From NCBI RefSeq assembly GCF_027460265.1, contig NZ_JAPZBC010000001.1:3371001-3435000 (forward strand): a DNA stretch of 64,000 nucleotides, given 5' to 3'. Positions 15,557-25,058 of the stretch are shown here, piece after piece (positions within the stretch are counted from its first letter, which is position 1; the number at the start of each line of letters is the position of its first letter). This DNA is from Streptomyces sp. WMMC940 (GTDB taxonomy: Bacteria; Actinomycetota; Actinomycetes; Streptomycetales; Streptomycetaceae). The position numbers and the translations under genes are program-made. The notes under the pieces were generated by a model, which worked only from the letters and a program-made list of their open reading frames with translations, was not told the DNA's origin and did no database searches.

Positions 15557-17665
15557 CTACTCGCCCGAGGGCGGCCCGGGGGTGTGATCGCGGTGGACAT
15601 AGCGGGCTTTGGTGCCCTCCCCGACCCTCACCGCGGTGCCGTCGTCGGCCCACGCCTTGAGCCATCCCACGACCGTCTGCCGGGTCGTGCCGTACTCGTC
15701 CGCAAGCGCGCGGGCGATCGCTGACGCCCCCGTGCCGTCCGGCCCGGCCGCGAGGAGCGCGGCGAGCGCGGCCCGCTGCGCGGGACTGTCCTCCGGCTCC
15801 TTGCGCAGCGCCGACAGGTTCAGCCCCGAGGATGCGGGCGGCGGCGCGTCCGGGTCGGGGGCAGTGGCGAACTGGGCGTCGATCTCCTCACGGAACCGGC
15901 GCAGCAGGTCATCGTCCCCGCCCGCCTTCCCGGCCCGGTCCGTGCGGTGGGCGGACAGGCTCAGCCCATCCCCAGGCGGGGACTGCTCGATGCCGGTCCC
16001 GTCCGGGGTGAGGTCGCGCATCCACGCGGTCCGCTCCGCGTCCCACCGCCGCGCATAGTCGGGGCCGGCGGCATTCGCGGACACCGCGTCCAGACGCGGA
16101 TGCCGGTCGGACGTGGCGATGGTGATGTCGCGGATCTGGCTCGGCTTGATCCGCCACGCCTTGAACAACGCGCCCGGGGATTCGGGGGTGCCCATGAACC
16201 CGGCGCCCTTGAACGGCGCCTGATCCACCCCCAGCCCCCGGCGGCCAGGGAACATCTTGGACAGGTCCATGCCCTCGGTCTCCCCACCGGTCAGCGCGAC
16301 CCTCACTTTGGCCTCGCGGCGAATCATCAGGTTGCCCAGCACGCTGCCGGTCGCCCCGAGCGCGGTGATGATCGTGCGGCCGCCCATGGAGCGGTGCATG
16401 CGGATGAACTCCAAGATCCGCTTGGCGAGTTCCTTCATCCGCCGGTCCGTGGAGACGAGGATCTCCGCGCCCTCGTCGATGACCAGCATGATCTGCGGAA
16501 TCTTCGCGCTCACCGGCAACAGGTCGGTGTCGTGCTTGGCCAGCAGCTCCTGGTAGGCGCGCTTGCGGTGCAGGCCGATGGCGATCGCCGCGTCCAGCAG
16601 CTTCAGCGCCTCCTCGTACGTGCCGGCGAGCCAGTCCACGCCGGGCCGGACCGGATTCCCGTCCGCCTGCTTCAGCTCGCCTGCGAGGGCGGGGCGTACC
16701 CAGGGCAGGCCGGCGGATCCGGCGTTCAGGTCGATCACCCAGGTGAGGACGTCTTCGGCGCGGGCGAGTCCGGCCAGGATCGTGTGGAGCATGTTCGTCT
16801 TGCCCGATCCTGTCGGCCCGACGACCAGTGCGCACTGTTCTCGCAGGTAGGCGAGTACGTCATCGCCGTTGGTGCGGAAACCCCAGGGGATGCCGGTCAG
16901 GATCGACAGCGGCGTGTAATCCGTGGGGTACTCGCGTGGTTCGGCGAGGACGTTGCGGGTGGTGACGTCCACGATCGCCCGGCCCTGGTGGGCGCCGGGG
17001 CCGACCGCGGCGGTGCAGCCGTGCGGCAGTTTCGCATCGGCGGACAGGGCCGCGGCGTGCTGGGCGATGCGGTCGTAGGTGGTGCCGCCCTGCGGTTCGA
17101 GATCGAGGGAGTAGCCGTTGCCGGTCTCCCACATCTCCACCGCCAGCACGCGCACGGTGATGTTGCAGATCCGGCGGATCCGCTCCACCCACTCGGCAGC
17201 GATCTGACGCCGATCCGCAGTCATCTCCTCCGCGATCTGGCGCCGCTCGGCGGCCAGGGCCTCCTCCTCGCGCGCTTCCTCGTAGAGGGCGACGGAGCGG
17301 GCGCCGGCACCCATGCCGACACCGATCGTGGCCAGCGAACCGAGCGCGGCCCAGGACAGGGGGCCGGTGGCCATGGCCCAGGTAGTCCACCCGGCACCGA
17401 CCAGCCACGATGCGGCCTTGAACGCCAGGGTGCGGCCCGCGTTGCGGACCTTCAGCCCGGCCACGGTGTGACCGAGGGCGCCGGCACCTCCCACAGCCAT
17501 GGCCCACATAGGGGGCATGCCGGTGGCGGCGCCGGTGGTGGCGATGGCCAGGGCTCCGGTGGTCGCGGACAAGGCGCCGGTCACGGGTCCGTGACCGGCA
17601 CTCCAGTCCAGCACCGGGCCACTGTCCGCCTGCTTCCTCTTCTTCGCGGCAGTGGTGGCCTTCAT
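15557..17665 (-). CDS. tra: TraB/TraSA-like FtsK/SpoIIIE DNA translocase
   Basis: A 702-residue conjugative DNA pump. Four hydrophobic stretches at about 30-60, 85-100 and 102-122 form the membrane anchor. The motor follows with Walker A GPTGSGKT at 283-290 and Walker B IMLVIDEGAE with D397-E398. FtsK-type downstream motifs include RMHRSMGGRTIITALG and LGNLMIRREAKVRVAL. The C-terminal 70 residues (GTGASAIARALADEYGTTRQ) form a winged helix like the DNA-recognition gamma domain. It would move double-stranded DNA between mycelia from the clt site. It starts 2 bp after the stop of the upstream gene, so the two are probably coupled. Confidence 0.92.
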   Translation of the reverse strand: MKATTAAKKRKQADSGPVLDWSAGHGPVTGALSATTGALAIATTGAATGMPPMWAMAVGGAGALGHTVAGLKVRNAGRTLAFKAASWLVGAGWTTWAMATGPLSWAALGSLATIGVGMGAGARSVALYEEAREEEALAAERRQIAEEMTADRRQIAAEWVERIRRICNITVRVLAVEMWETGNGYSLDLEPQGGTTYDRIAQHAAALSADAKLPHGCTAAVGPGAHQGRAIVDVTTRNVLAEPREYPTDYTPLSILTGIPWGFRTNGDDVLAYLREQCALVVGPTGSGKTNMLHTILAGLARAEDVLTWVIDLNAGSAGLPWVRPALAGELKQADGNPVRPGVDWLAGTYEEALKLLDAAIAIGLHRKRAYQELLAKHDTDLLPVSAKIPQIMLVIDEGAEILVSTDRRMKELAKRILEFIRMHRSMGGRTIITALGATGSVLGNLMIRREAKVRVALTGGETEGMDLSKMFPGRRGLGVDQAPFKGAGFMGTPESPGALFKAWRIKPSQIRDITIATSDRHPRLDAVSANAAGPDYARRWDAERTAWMRDLTPDGTGIEQSPPGDGLSLSAHRTDRAGKAGGDDDLLRRFREEIDAQFATAPDPDAPPPASSGLNLSALRKEPEDSPAQRAALAALLAAGPDGTGASAIARALADEYGTTRQTVVGWLKAWADDGTAVRVGEGTKARYVHRDHTPGPPSGE

Positions 17666-17666
17666 G

Positions 17667-19238
17667 TCAGACGTTCCAGCCCTTCTCGGCTTCCGGGCCG
17701 TTGCGGGGGTCCTCGTGGCGGGCGATGTCCTGCTCGTGGGCCTGGCGGAACAGCGGCCCCATGTCCTCCGCGACCGCGACCGCGGACATCAGGGCGCCAA
17801 AGATGTCGTTGAACCCGTCCGCGACTTCCTTCTCCAGCGGGAACTCGGAGTCGGCGCGCTCCGCGAGGGTCTTCATCACGTTCGCGACGCTGGTCAGCGC
17901 GGCGGGGAGGCTCTCGACCATGGCCAGGATCTCCATGGCGTCCTCGGGGTCGTAGGACTGGGCGGCCTGCTCCATCTCGGCTGCGTGCTCTTCGAACTGG
18001 AACCCGGACACGTGCTCTCCTTCACTGGTCAATGACGTGTGATCGGTGCTGTTCGGGACAGGCCCGGCCGGGCGCTCCACCCGCTCCCCGAGCCCGTCCG
18101 TGACGTCCTTGGCGGCTTCCTGCTCTGCCGCGTCCTCCGCGCTGGCCTGTTCCTCGCGTATCGCCGTATCGCGCTCGGCACGCTCCTCGCGGGCCGCGCC
18201 GGTCAGCCGCCGGTAGAGGCGCCGGCCGGGGTGGACCAGCCAGGACAGGCCCAACCTCCGGCCCAACGGGCTCGCCAGGAACCCGAGGAGACCGACCGGG
18301 AGCGCGAGGAGCGCGGCCAAGGCGCGGCGCCCATGGAACCGGGCCGCGGAACGGCGCAGAGCCTTCCGAGCGGCCTGCCGAGCAGGCGCCTTACGCACGT
18401 TCGAACGCCCGGCGGACACCTTCCGCGCGGTGGCCGCATCCCGGCGCGCCCGCTGCTTCGCAATCGCGGCCTGCTTCACCGCACGCGCCTTTCGGCCCGC
18501 ACCCCCGAGCATCCGGCCCGCCACACCACCCGCCCCCGCCCGCGCCTTGCCGCCACCGGGCTTGTTCGCGCTGGGCTTCGGGGTGTTGCGGCGAGCGTCG
18601 GCCACCGCGCGCCTAGCCGCGGACGTCTGCTCCCGCTTCTGCGCCCGGGAGCCCCCGGCCTGCTTCTGCGCCTTCCGCAGCGCCCTGACCTGCCCCGCCT
18701 TGGACAGCGCACGCGCCGCAACGCCGGCGGGCTTGTTCACAGAGGCCGGAGCGCGGTGCTGGCCCGCCCCGGACCGGCCCTGACCAGCCCCACGCCGCTT
18801 CTGGCCGGGGACCTTGCCCGATCCGCCAGCTGTGCGGCCGCCGGCGGAACTGGCCTTCCTACCCGTGGTGTTGAGGCCGCCGGAGTGGTGGCGTGCGGCG
18901 TGCTGGCGGGCTGCGGTACGCGCGGCCGCCCGGCGGGCGGCCTGCTTCGGACGCGGGTTGCGGCTGCGGTAGGAGGCGAGGGTGCCGACCACGACGATGC
19001 CCGTTGCGGCGACCGCCGCGGCGATCGGCCCGCCGGCCAGACCGGCCGCCGCGATCGTGGAGACCGTCGCGTTCGCCCCCGACAGGGCCAGCGGGGCGAC
19101 CGGCCAACCACCCGGAGCGTCCTCTACCTGGCCGTTCTTCTGCTCATCCGCCTTCCCCACAGCCTGTGCAGGAGACGGGGCAGACGGGGTGTCGGTGGCG
19201 GCCGGGGCCACTACCGCTTCCGTACTGGTGTCGGTCAT
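17667..19238 (-). CDS. Basic, Ala/Arg-rich membrane protein of the transfer region
   Basis: 523 residues starting MTDTSTEAVVAPAA. A hydrophobic pair at about 52-90 (PLALSGANATVSTIAAAG, then IAAAVAATGIVVVGTLAS) is followed by about 200 very basic low-complexity residues (RKARAVKQAAIAKQRARR type) that could bind DNA. Another hydrophobic segment lies near 310-330 (RRALAALLALPVGLLGFLA), then an acidic C-terminal domain (EMEQAAQSYDPEDAMEIL). It stops 2 bp before tra. Its size and charge fit the accessory transfer proteins that accompany TraB, but no enzymatic motif is visible. Confidence 0.75.
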   Translation of the reverse strand: MTDTSTEAVVAPAATDTPSAPSPAQAVGKADEQKNGQVEDAPGGWPVAPLALSGANATVSTIAAAGLAGGPIAAAVAATGIVVVGTLASYRSRNPRPKQAARRAAARTAARQHAARHHSGGLNTTGRKASSAGGRTAGGSGKVPGQKRRGAGQGRSGAGQHRAPASVNKPAGVAARALSKAGQVRALRKAQKQAGGSRAQKREQTSAARRAVADARRNTPKPSANKPGGGKARAGAGGVAGRMLGGAGRKARAVKQAAIAKQRARRDAATARKVSAGRSNVRKAPARQAARKALRRSAARFHGRRALAALLALPVGLLGFLASPLGRRLGLSWLVHPGRRLYRRLTGAAREERAERDTAIREEQASAEDAAEQEAAKDVTDGLGERVERPAGPVPNSTDHTSLTSEGEHVSGFQFEEHAAEMEQAAQSYDPEDAMEILAMVESLPAALTSVANVMKTLAERADSEFPLEKEVADGFNDIFGALMSAVAVAEDMGPLFRQAHEQDIARHEDPRNGPEAEKGWNV

Positions 19239-19346
19239 GCTGAGAGCACTCCTTCCGGAGTGAGAAGCAGGACCCGAACGCACCGGTCCAAGGGATACGT
19301 TCGGGTCCTGCGCTTATGTGGGGAATGCGCTGTTCAGAGACAGGTG

Positions 19347-19682
19347 TCAGGCGGCGCTCTGTTCCTCGGGGCCGGCACAGGCGCCGCACATGCCCAGCGA
19401 GGACGGAACGACGTAGCCGACGTCGCGCCGGCACTCCGGACAGATACGGCGCGCGGCGTTGGCCTTGGCCAGAGCCGCCAACCGGCCCGGCGTCATCGGC
19501 CGCACCGGCTTCGCAGCATCGATGCGGTACAGGTAGGCGACCAGCGGGCCGCGCCGTCGCCGCGGCCGTTCGAGCTGCGCGGCGACGTCCTGCCCGCCGG
19601 GCCGGAGCCCGAGGGCGCGCAGTTGCCGGTAGGTCGCATAGCCCTCGGGGGCCAGCCGCCAGCGGTAGACGGGCAGGGTCAC
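19347..19682 (-). CDS. Small zinc-binding protein (RRQRL-type)
   Basis: 111 residues from GTG 19682, which overlaps the stop of the preceding gene (GTGA). The N-terminus VYRWRLAPEGYATYRQLRAL followed by LRPGGQDVAAQLERPRRRR is a pattern I associate with the RRQRL-motif zinc-binding proteins found beside transfer genes in Streptomyces elements. A CPEC near residue 80 and CGAC near the end (residues in ICPECRRD and GMCGACAG) would bind one zinc. The role is unknown, possibly regulatory. Confidence 0.75.
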   Translation of the reverse strand: MTLPVYRWRLAPEGYATYRQLRALGLRPGGQDVAAQLERPRRRRGPLVAYLYRIDAAKPVRPMTPGRLAALAKANAARRICPECRRDVGYVVPSSLGMCGACAGPEEQSAA

Positions 19683-20788
19683 GACGTGCTCTCGGCGGCC
19701 ATGAGCGTGGTCCACGCCTCACGCACCCGGTCCTCAGCGCCCTTGAAGCCCTGCCCACGGAACTCCATCGCGGCCTGCCGATACGACAGCGGCGGGTTCT
19801 GCGAGTGACGCAGGAACCGCAGCACCACGACCAGCTGCTCATCCGAGAGCGTGGCCCCCGGCTCGGGGACCGTCACACCCGCGACCATCGCCACATCCGC
19901 GAGCGTCACGGCCGGGAGATGAACCTCCTCATCCCGTGACTCCCCGGTGCCCTCGGCGAGCGGTTCGGAGTCCGGCGTCACGCTGGCGTCACGCCCGTCG
20001 TCACACCCACCCGCCGGACCGGAAGGCAGGGCGTTGACCTGCGTGCCGTCCACGCCCCCGGCGGTGTCCGAGGGCGGTAGGGCAGGTGCCGTCGCGGGAG
20101 CGGATTCCAGCGGCGTGACGGTCGCCGTCACGGGTGTGCCGAACATGGCGGCCAGGGCGGCATCCGCCCCCTCGGTCACGCGCTCGCGCTGCACGTTCAC
20201 CAGTCGCGCCCCGAGCGTGACGTCACCCACGCCGACCTTCTCCGCGAGCTTCCACGACTCCCGCTCCGACTGCGCCTGCACCTTGGCGTCGGGGTGGTTG
20301 GCGGCACGGGCCCGGTGATAGGCGAGGGCCTGCACCAGCTCAGCCGTCTTGCGCTCGGCCTCCGGGTCGCGGCCATCGCGGTGCACGACGATGCGACGCG
20401 CGAGGAACGCGGCGCCCTCCGCGGACACGGACATGCCCATCGGAGTCAGCGCGTAGATGACCACGCGGCCCGCATCCGGGGCAGCCATCGCGGACATCGC
20501 CGACGCGGCCGCCGGCAGCGCCCACAGACCGGCGCGCACCGGCCACGGGGATGCCTGGCCCAGCATCGTCAGACCGAGCAGGACCAGCGCGAGGACTGCG
20601 GTTGCGCCCTCACCGGCCGCTACGGCACCGGCCGCGGTGCCCTTGCCGTACATGTGGCTGATGTTGGAGAACGTGCCGATCGCACCGAACCCGCCGGTCG
20701 CGGCCATCGGCACGAACGCCGCGGTCAGCACGAGCGCCTGGCCGCGGGTGAGCTTGCGCGGCGACGCCGTGACTGCGGTGCCGGTCAT
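19679..20788 (-). CDS. Spd-like membrane protein with C-terminal HTH
   Basis: 369 residues. Four hydrophobic segments lie between about 15 and 125 (VLTAAFVPMAATGGFGAIG, AVLALVLLGLTMLGQ, AGLWALPAAASAMSAM, VIYALTPMGMSVSAEG). A charged helical linker follows, then a Ser/Thr/Pro-rich region, and a C-terminal helix-turn-helix-like segment (SYRQAAMEFRGQGFKGAED). This layout (membrane domain plus cytosolic wHTH) is common for SpdB/DUF2637-like proteins of AICEs. It overlaps its neighbours on both sides by 4 bp, so it belongs to a tight operon with the 85-aa and zinc-binding genes. Confidence 0.75.
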   Translation of the reverse strand: MTGTAVTASPRKLTRGQALVLTAAFVPMAATGGFGAIGTFSNISHMYGKGTAAGAVAAGEGATAVLALVLLGLTMLGQASPWPVRAGLWALPAAASAMSAMAAPDAGRVVIYALTPMGMSVSAEGAAFLARRIVVHRDGRDPEAERKTAELVQALAYHRARAANHPDAKVQAQSERESWKLAEKVGVGDVTLGARLVNVQRERVTEGADAALAAMFGTPVTATVTPLESAPATAPALPPSDTAGGVDGTQVNALPSGPAGGCDDGRDASVTPDSEPLAEGTGESRDEEVHLPAVTLADVAMVAGVTVPEPGATLSDEQLVVVLRFLRHSQNPPLSYRQAAMEFRGQGFKGAEDRVREAWTTLMAAESTS

Positions 20789-21042
20789 GCGGCTTCCCCC
20801 GTCCCGAGCCGGTTGGCGACTGTGCGACGGGCGGCCAGGACCTTGTTCGCGGCCCGGCGCAGACGGCGCTGGTCCAGCTCCGACGTCGGCCGGTCCAGCA
20901 GGCTGATCTGGACGTCCAGCAGGTCCATCTCCGCATTGATGAGCGGACGCTCCAGATCGATCGCGTGAAGGTCCCGCCAGGACGGTTCCGCGTCGGGGAG
21001 GCCATCGGTAACGGGCTCCTGAACAGCAACGATGAGCTTCAT
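20785..21042 (-). CDS. DUF6284-like small AICE protein
   Basis: 85 residues beginning MKLIVAVQEPVTDGLPDAEP and continuing with an acidic helix (ERPLINAEMDLLDVQISLLD) and a basic one (RRLRRAANKVLAARRTVAN). The shape and AICE context match the small DUF6284 family as I remember it. It is the first gene of the leftward transfer operon; the stop overlaps the next start (ATGA). Function is unknown. Confidence 0.7.
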   Translation of the reverse strand: MKLIVAVQEPVTDGLPDAEPSWRDLHAIDLERPLINAEMDLLDVQISLLDRPTSELDQRRLRRAANKVLAARRTVANRLGTGEAA

Positions 21043-21507
21043 GGGTCGTGTCTCCCTAGCAGTAGGCAACGGCCCAAACAGCGGCCCCGGTGCTCGAACA
21101 CCGGGGCCGCACGCCGTTGAAGTCGGTAGATCCGGCTCCCCTCAGCGCTGCTCGTACGAGACGAGCAGCGGAGGCAACCGGCCGCGGCAGACCGGCCGCG
21201 GAGAGGTCGAAAATCGCGCGGCGCTCTCCCCGCGCCGGCCGCCTTTTCGGAGGAGGCGGCCACCTCGTCGCACTGTTGAGTTCTCAAGAAACGACCAGCG
21301 TGGGGCCCGCGGCGTGCGACCGAAGCCGCCTTCCGACCGCCACAGAGGGCAGTCATACGGGCAATCCCAAGCCGTTCATGCAGGTCAAGCGCTTGCCAAC
21401 CCAGGAAATCGGGAGGCCGTTCATTGACTAGCCTGCACTAGTTTGCTGTGCTGCACAAGCTTGCGCGGTGATGCGCTCTAGTTCGCTGTGGTGGGTACGC
21501 TCAGAGC
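21043..21507. promoter_or_regulatory. Divergent control region with repeated operator-like motif
   Basis: This 465-bp gap separates the leftward transfer operon from the rightward GntR gene. CTAGTTTGCTGTGCTG at 21438-21453 and CTAGTTCGCTGTGGTG at 21478-21493 form a direct repeat with a 40-bp period, ending 15 bp before the GntR start. A further partial copy (CTAGCCTGCACTAG) lies at 21428-21441. These are the best operator candidates for the GntR repressor. A GC-rich inverted repeat (CCGCGGCAGACCGGCCGCGG) lies near 21181-21200. No gene is visible. Confidence 0.6.
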
Positions 21508-21843
21508 ATGACTGTCACTGGTGGACCCAAGTCAAAAGCGACGCAGGTGGCGGACGCACTCCGCGACGACATCAAGAAGATGAAGCCGGGGGACAGACTC
21601 CCGTCGCAGCGAGAGCTGATGGACCGGTTCGGGTTTGCGAGCCAGACCATCCAGAACGGCTTGGCCGCACTCCGCGCCGAGGGGTTGATCGTCTCGGCCG
21701 GGAACCTCGGCAACTTCGTCGGCGACGGGTCGGCCCCCACCAGCAACGTGCGCGACGACATCAAGGAAATCCGCTCCCAGATTCAGGCGTTGGCTGAACG
21801 GGTCGCAGTGCTCGAAGAGCGCTCCGCCCCGAGTGGTGCGTGA
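21508..21843 (+). CDS. Short GntR-family regulator (KorSA-like role)
   Basis: 111 residues. A GntR winged helix spans 8-72: KATQVADALRDDIKKMKPGD, then LPSQRELMDRFGFASQTIQN and the wing IVSAGNLGNFVGDG. Instead of a UTRA ligand domain there is only a short coiled coil (VRDDIKEIRSQIQALAERVA). It is divergent from the transfer operon, with repeated operators upstream, so it most likely represses transfer and itself, as KorSA does in pSAM2. Lack of an effector domain suggests no small-molecule control. Confidence 0.85.
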   Translation: MTVTGGPKSKATQVADALRDDIKKMKPGDRLPSQRELMDRFGFASQTIQNGLAALRAEGLIVSAGNLGNFVGDGSAPTSNVRDDIKEIRSQIQALAERVAVLEERSAPSGA

Positions 21844-22001
21844 TCTGCAACCAGCATGCGGGGAACGGGAGTTGATGTGTAAGTGACACCAGGGGGACGG
21901 AGAGACGGAGGTGGGGACATGTCCAGTGACACCCCGCTGTCCCCTTCCCTGTCCCCCCGGGCCACGGGGGAGACTCGGACTAGGCACTCGGAGGAGGGCG
22001 T

Positions 22002-23249
22002 ATGACCGACGACCGGCCCGCATGGGCGCGGCGCATCGCTGCCGAGCGGACAGCACGCGACTGGTCGCAACGCGACGCGGTTCGGGCGTTGCGGGCGCAC
22101 GCTCCCACGGAGCTCCCAGCAGAGGACAGCATGATTCGCCAATGGAAGCGCTGGGAGTCAGGCCAGACGCCTAACGACTTCTACCAACCGATCATTGCGG
22201 CTCTCTTCGGCACCGTGACTCACGCGCTCTTTCCGGCGCCCTCACGGCGCGACGGGGATAGGGAGATCATGGCAGCGTCCGGCATGGAGACGCTGGAGAT
22301 CGTGAGCCGTCTCAACCGGTCCGACGTCGACAACGCCACGCTTGATGCCCTGCGGATCACGGCGGACCGGCTCGCCTCGGAGTACCCATTCATGCCGAGC
22401 GAGCAGCTCCTCATCGAGGGACGGCAGTGGCTTCGCCGTGTCGTCGAGCTTCACACGAAGAGCCTCACGCTCGCGCAGCACCGCGAGGTTCTCGCACTGT
22501 CCGGTTGGCTCGCGCTTCTGGTCGGCTGTGTCGAGTACGACACGGGCGACCGCCACGCCGCCGAGTCGACACGACGCGCTGCGCTCTCGCTCGCGACCGA
22601 AGCTGACCATGCGGAAGTCGCCGGGTGGGCGCACGAGATGCGGGCATGGTTCGCCCTCACGACCGGCGACTACCGCGGAGTCATCGCGGCAGCGCAAGCC
22701 GGAGCTGAGACGGCGGCACATCACGGCGTGGCCGTTCAGCTCGCTGCCCAGGAAGCCAAGGCTTGGGCACGGCTCGGAGACCGCCGGCAGGTCGAGGTGG
22801 CCTTGGACAAGGGGCGGCGAATACTCGAAGGGATGCCACACCCCGACAACCTGGACAACCACTTCGTGGTGGACCCTGCCAAGTTCGACTTCTACGCGAT
22901 GGACTGCTATCGCCTGGTCGGTGAGGACAAACTCGCGCGAACGCTCGCCGAAGAGGTGCTGAGGGCGGGAACCGACTTCGACGGCACCGAGCGCTCGCCG
23001 ATGCGCAACGCCGAAGCCCGCGTCACGCTGGGCGTCGCGGCGGCACGTGAGGGCGACTTGGAGCAGGCACTCATCATGGGTGAGCGGGCTCTCGAAGGCG
23101 ACCGTCAGTCGGTGCCGTCGCTCATCATGACCAGCCGCGAACTCGCTGCCGAGATGAGGCGCCGCTACAGCTCCGAACCAGGCGCACAGGACTACCTCGC
23201 GCGGCTTCACTCGCTCGCCGAGCAGAAGCCCGGATTCATGCCCCGGTGA
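22002..23249 (+). CDS. XRE-family HTH regulator with TPR-like C-terminus
   Basis: 415 residues. An N-terminal HTH (WARRIAAERTARDWSQRDAV, IRQWKRWESGQTPNDFYQP) is followed by about 300 residues of helical repeats containing HREVLALSGWLALLVGCVEY, AALSLATEADHAEVAGWAHE and GDYRGVIAAAQAGAETAAHH. This is the layout of the large actinomycete regulator family with TPR sensor domains, frequent in AICEs. It may activate element functions, but its target is not readable. It lies on the plus strand, downstream of the GntR gene, and ends where transposon debris begins. Confidence 0.85.
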   Translation: MTDDRPAWARRIAAERTARDWSQRDAVRALRAHAPTELPAEDSMIRQWKRWESGQTPNDFYQPIIAALFGTVTHALFPAPSRRDGDREIMAASGMETLEIVSRLNRSDVDNATLDALRITADRLASEYPFMPSEQLLIEGRQWLRRVVELHTKSLTLAQHREVLALSGWLALLVGCVEYDTGDRHAAESTRRAALSLATEADHAEVAGWAHEMRAWFALTTGDYRGVIAAAQAGAETAAHHGVAVQLAAQEAKAWARLGDRRQVEVALDKGRRILEGMPHPDNLDNHFVVDPAKFDFYAMDCYRLVGEDKLARTLAEEVLRAGTDFDGTERSPMRNAEARVTLGVAAAREGDLEQALIMGERALEGDRQSVPSLIMTSRELAAEMRRRYSSEPGAQDYLARLHSLAEQKPGFMPR

Positions 23250-23299
23250 GGATCTGCTCGGTGCGGCAGGGGACTGCCGCACCGAGCCTCAAGAACACA

Positions 23300-24079
23300 G
23301 GCCGCCAGTCGGCACGGCAGGGCCTTGTGGTCGAAGTGGCCGGCGAGCCGGTCCAGGAAGCGGCACATCACTTCGGCGGTGAAGGACTCGGTGAAGACCA
23401 TGAAGTGCATCCGGCCCTTGGTGCTGATCGCCGACATCGCGTTCACGGAGAACCGGTTCCCGCTCCGCCGCACGACGGGCGTCTTCCCCTTCTCACCCCA
23501 GGTGCGGCCGGTGACCTGGTCGGATCGGATGCCGACCTGGTCGGCGAAGAGGATCTCGCCGCCGTCTTTCTTCGCCTGCACGCGGATCTTCGGCCAGGTC
23601 TCTTCATGCCAGCGCCGGACGGCCTCGGGGTCCTGCTCGACGGCCCGCTTGTCCGGGCGCTGGAAGGACAGCCCCCACCGCTTCAGGTACTTGCCCACCC
23701 CCACCTCGGTCAGCCGCACCCGGTACAGCTTCGCGATCAGCTCGCCCACCAGCCGCCGTGTCCACAGCTGACCGGAAAGCCCCACGTCACAGGGCCGGTG
23801 GTCCAGGACCGCCTGCCGCACCGCGGCCTGCTCGGCCTCCCCGAGCACCTGGTGCACACCGACCGGCTTACCCCGAGGACGCATGACCAGGGCCTCCCGA
23901 CCACCGGCCTGCCACTTCGCCCACCAGCCGTCGACCGCCTTCAGCGACACCCCGAACACCGCCGCCACGTCCTCGCGGTCCCGCCCCGCCATCAGAGCGG
24001 CCACCGCCCGCAGCCGCAGGGCCTCCTGCGCCGACGGCGACAGATGCCGCGCGTCCCCCACCAGATCGCTCACACCCAC
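23300..24079 (-). pseudogene. IS630-family transposase, 3'-truncated
   Basis: The N-terminal 250 residues are typical IS630: an HTH pair (DVAAVFGVSLKAVDGWWAKW), the linker YLKRWGLSFQRPDKRA, then the DDE start ILFADQVGIRSDQV and RFSVNAMSAISTKG. Homology stops at about HFDHKALPCR near 23310. The second Asp (VVDGHSAH region) and Glu are absent, and the frame then runs into unrelated sequence beside the XRE gene. It cannot be active. Confidence 0.85.
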
Positions 24080-24106
24080 CCAACGACCCAGAACCCAAAC
24101 CGTTTC

Positions 24107-24373
24107 TGATCAATACTACTGGCGTCGTACGGCCGCGGACCGGGCCGCCCGGCAGGCGGCCGACGCCCGGCTCGCCGCCCGGATACGAGCCGTGCACCGT
24201 GAGTCGGACGGCACCTACGGAGTCCCGAGGATCACCGCCGAGCTCCGCGAGGACGGCTGGCGCGTCAATCACAAGCGGATCGCGCGCGTGATGCGGACCA
24301 TGGGCTTGGCGGGCGTGCGGCTGCGTCGCAGGCACCGCACCACGATCGCGAACCCGTCCGCGGCGAAGGCCCA
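24107..24373 (+). pseudogene. IS3-family transposase (orfB) fragment
   Basis: An open stretch with the N-terminal IS3 orfB pattern: RIRAVHRESDGTYGVPRITA, then LREDGWRVNHKRIARVMRTM and GLAGVRLRRRHRTT. It has no start of its own and ends before any DDE residue, running into a helicase fragment. It abuts the IS630 remnant end-on, so several insertions and deletions have met here. Confidence 0.75.
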
Positions 24374-24409
24374 ATCGGTGGATGCGGCGGTATTGCTGGC
24401 GCAGATGGT

Positions 24410-24993
24410 GACCCGCGCGCAGAACTCGAACAGCGCCAGGCCGAAGGGCTGCCGGCGGAGTCCTGGTCCGGCGCGCTGTCGCCGGAGCGGCGGGAGCAGC
24501 TGGAGGAGATCGACCCGTCCTGGTGCCCGGCCTGGCCAGTCGAATGGCAGCGGGCCTTCCACTCACGAGGCAGCACCTGGAGGAGGTCGGCGGTGAACTG
24601 CCCACCGAGCCGGGCATCGTCGTACACCGGGGCGAGGACCTCGGACGGTGGGTGCGGGCGCAGCGCCTCGGCTGGAACAAGCTCACGGCGGTGCAGCAGT
24701 GGATGTGCGAGCAGGTCCTCGGGATCGAGCCCGCAGCCGAGGCCTAGAAGCCGCCGCCGCGCCGCACGCAGGCCGACAGATGGGCCATGAACTATGAGGC
24801 GGCCAAGCAGTTCTACGAGCGTGAGAGGCACCTTCAGGTCCCGAGGAAGCACGTCGAGCGGATCGTCGGCGAGGACCAGGAGAAGCGGGAGCACAAGCTG
24901 GGGGCCTGGATCGGGAATCAGCGCAGCCGGGCGGCGACGCTGACGCCGGAGCGGGTGGGGCTGCTGTCCGCCATCGACATGCGCTGGACATAG
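24410..24993 (+). pseudogene. Helicase-associated-domain fragment, frameshifted
   Basis: Two frames together read as the helicase-associated (HA) repeats found at the C-terminus of large Streptomyces DEAD/DEAH helicases. The first has LSPERREQLEEIDPSWCPAW and VEWQRAFH. A frameshift near 24560 follows, then LTRQHLEEVGGELPTEPGIV and DLGRWVRAQRLGWNKL up to a TAG at 24745, then NYEAAKQFYERERHLQVPRK and RSRAATLTPERVGLLSAIDM. No ATPase part remains. It is a decayed piece of a phage-defence or element-borne helicase, with a frameshift and an in-frame stop. Confidence 0.7.
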
Positions 24994-25058
24994 CCCCGTA
25001 CGAACGAGCAGCGGCGCCGGGCCAGGGGTCTGTCCGGCCTCGTCCAGGCCTGGCCGCG

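Noticed and set aside
14154..15600. Long frames on both strands opposite the small AICE membrane genes
   Set aside because: Gly/Asp-rich on one strand and Arg/His-rich on the other, without motifs. The three short leftward genes have proper starts, hydrophobic segments and overlaps.
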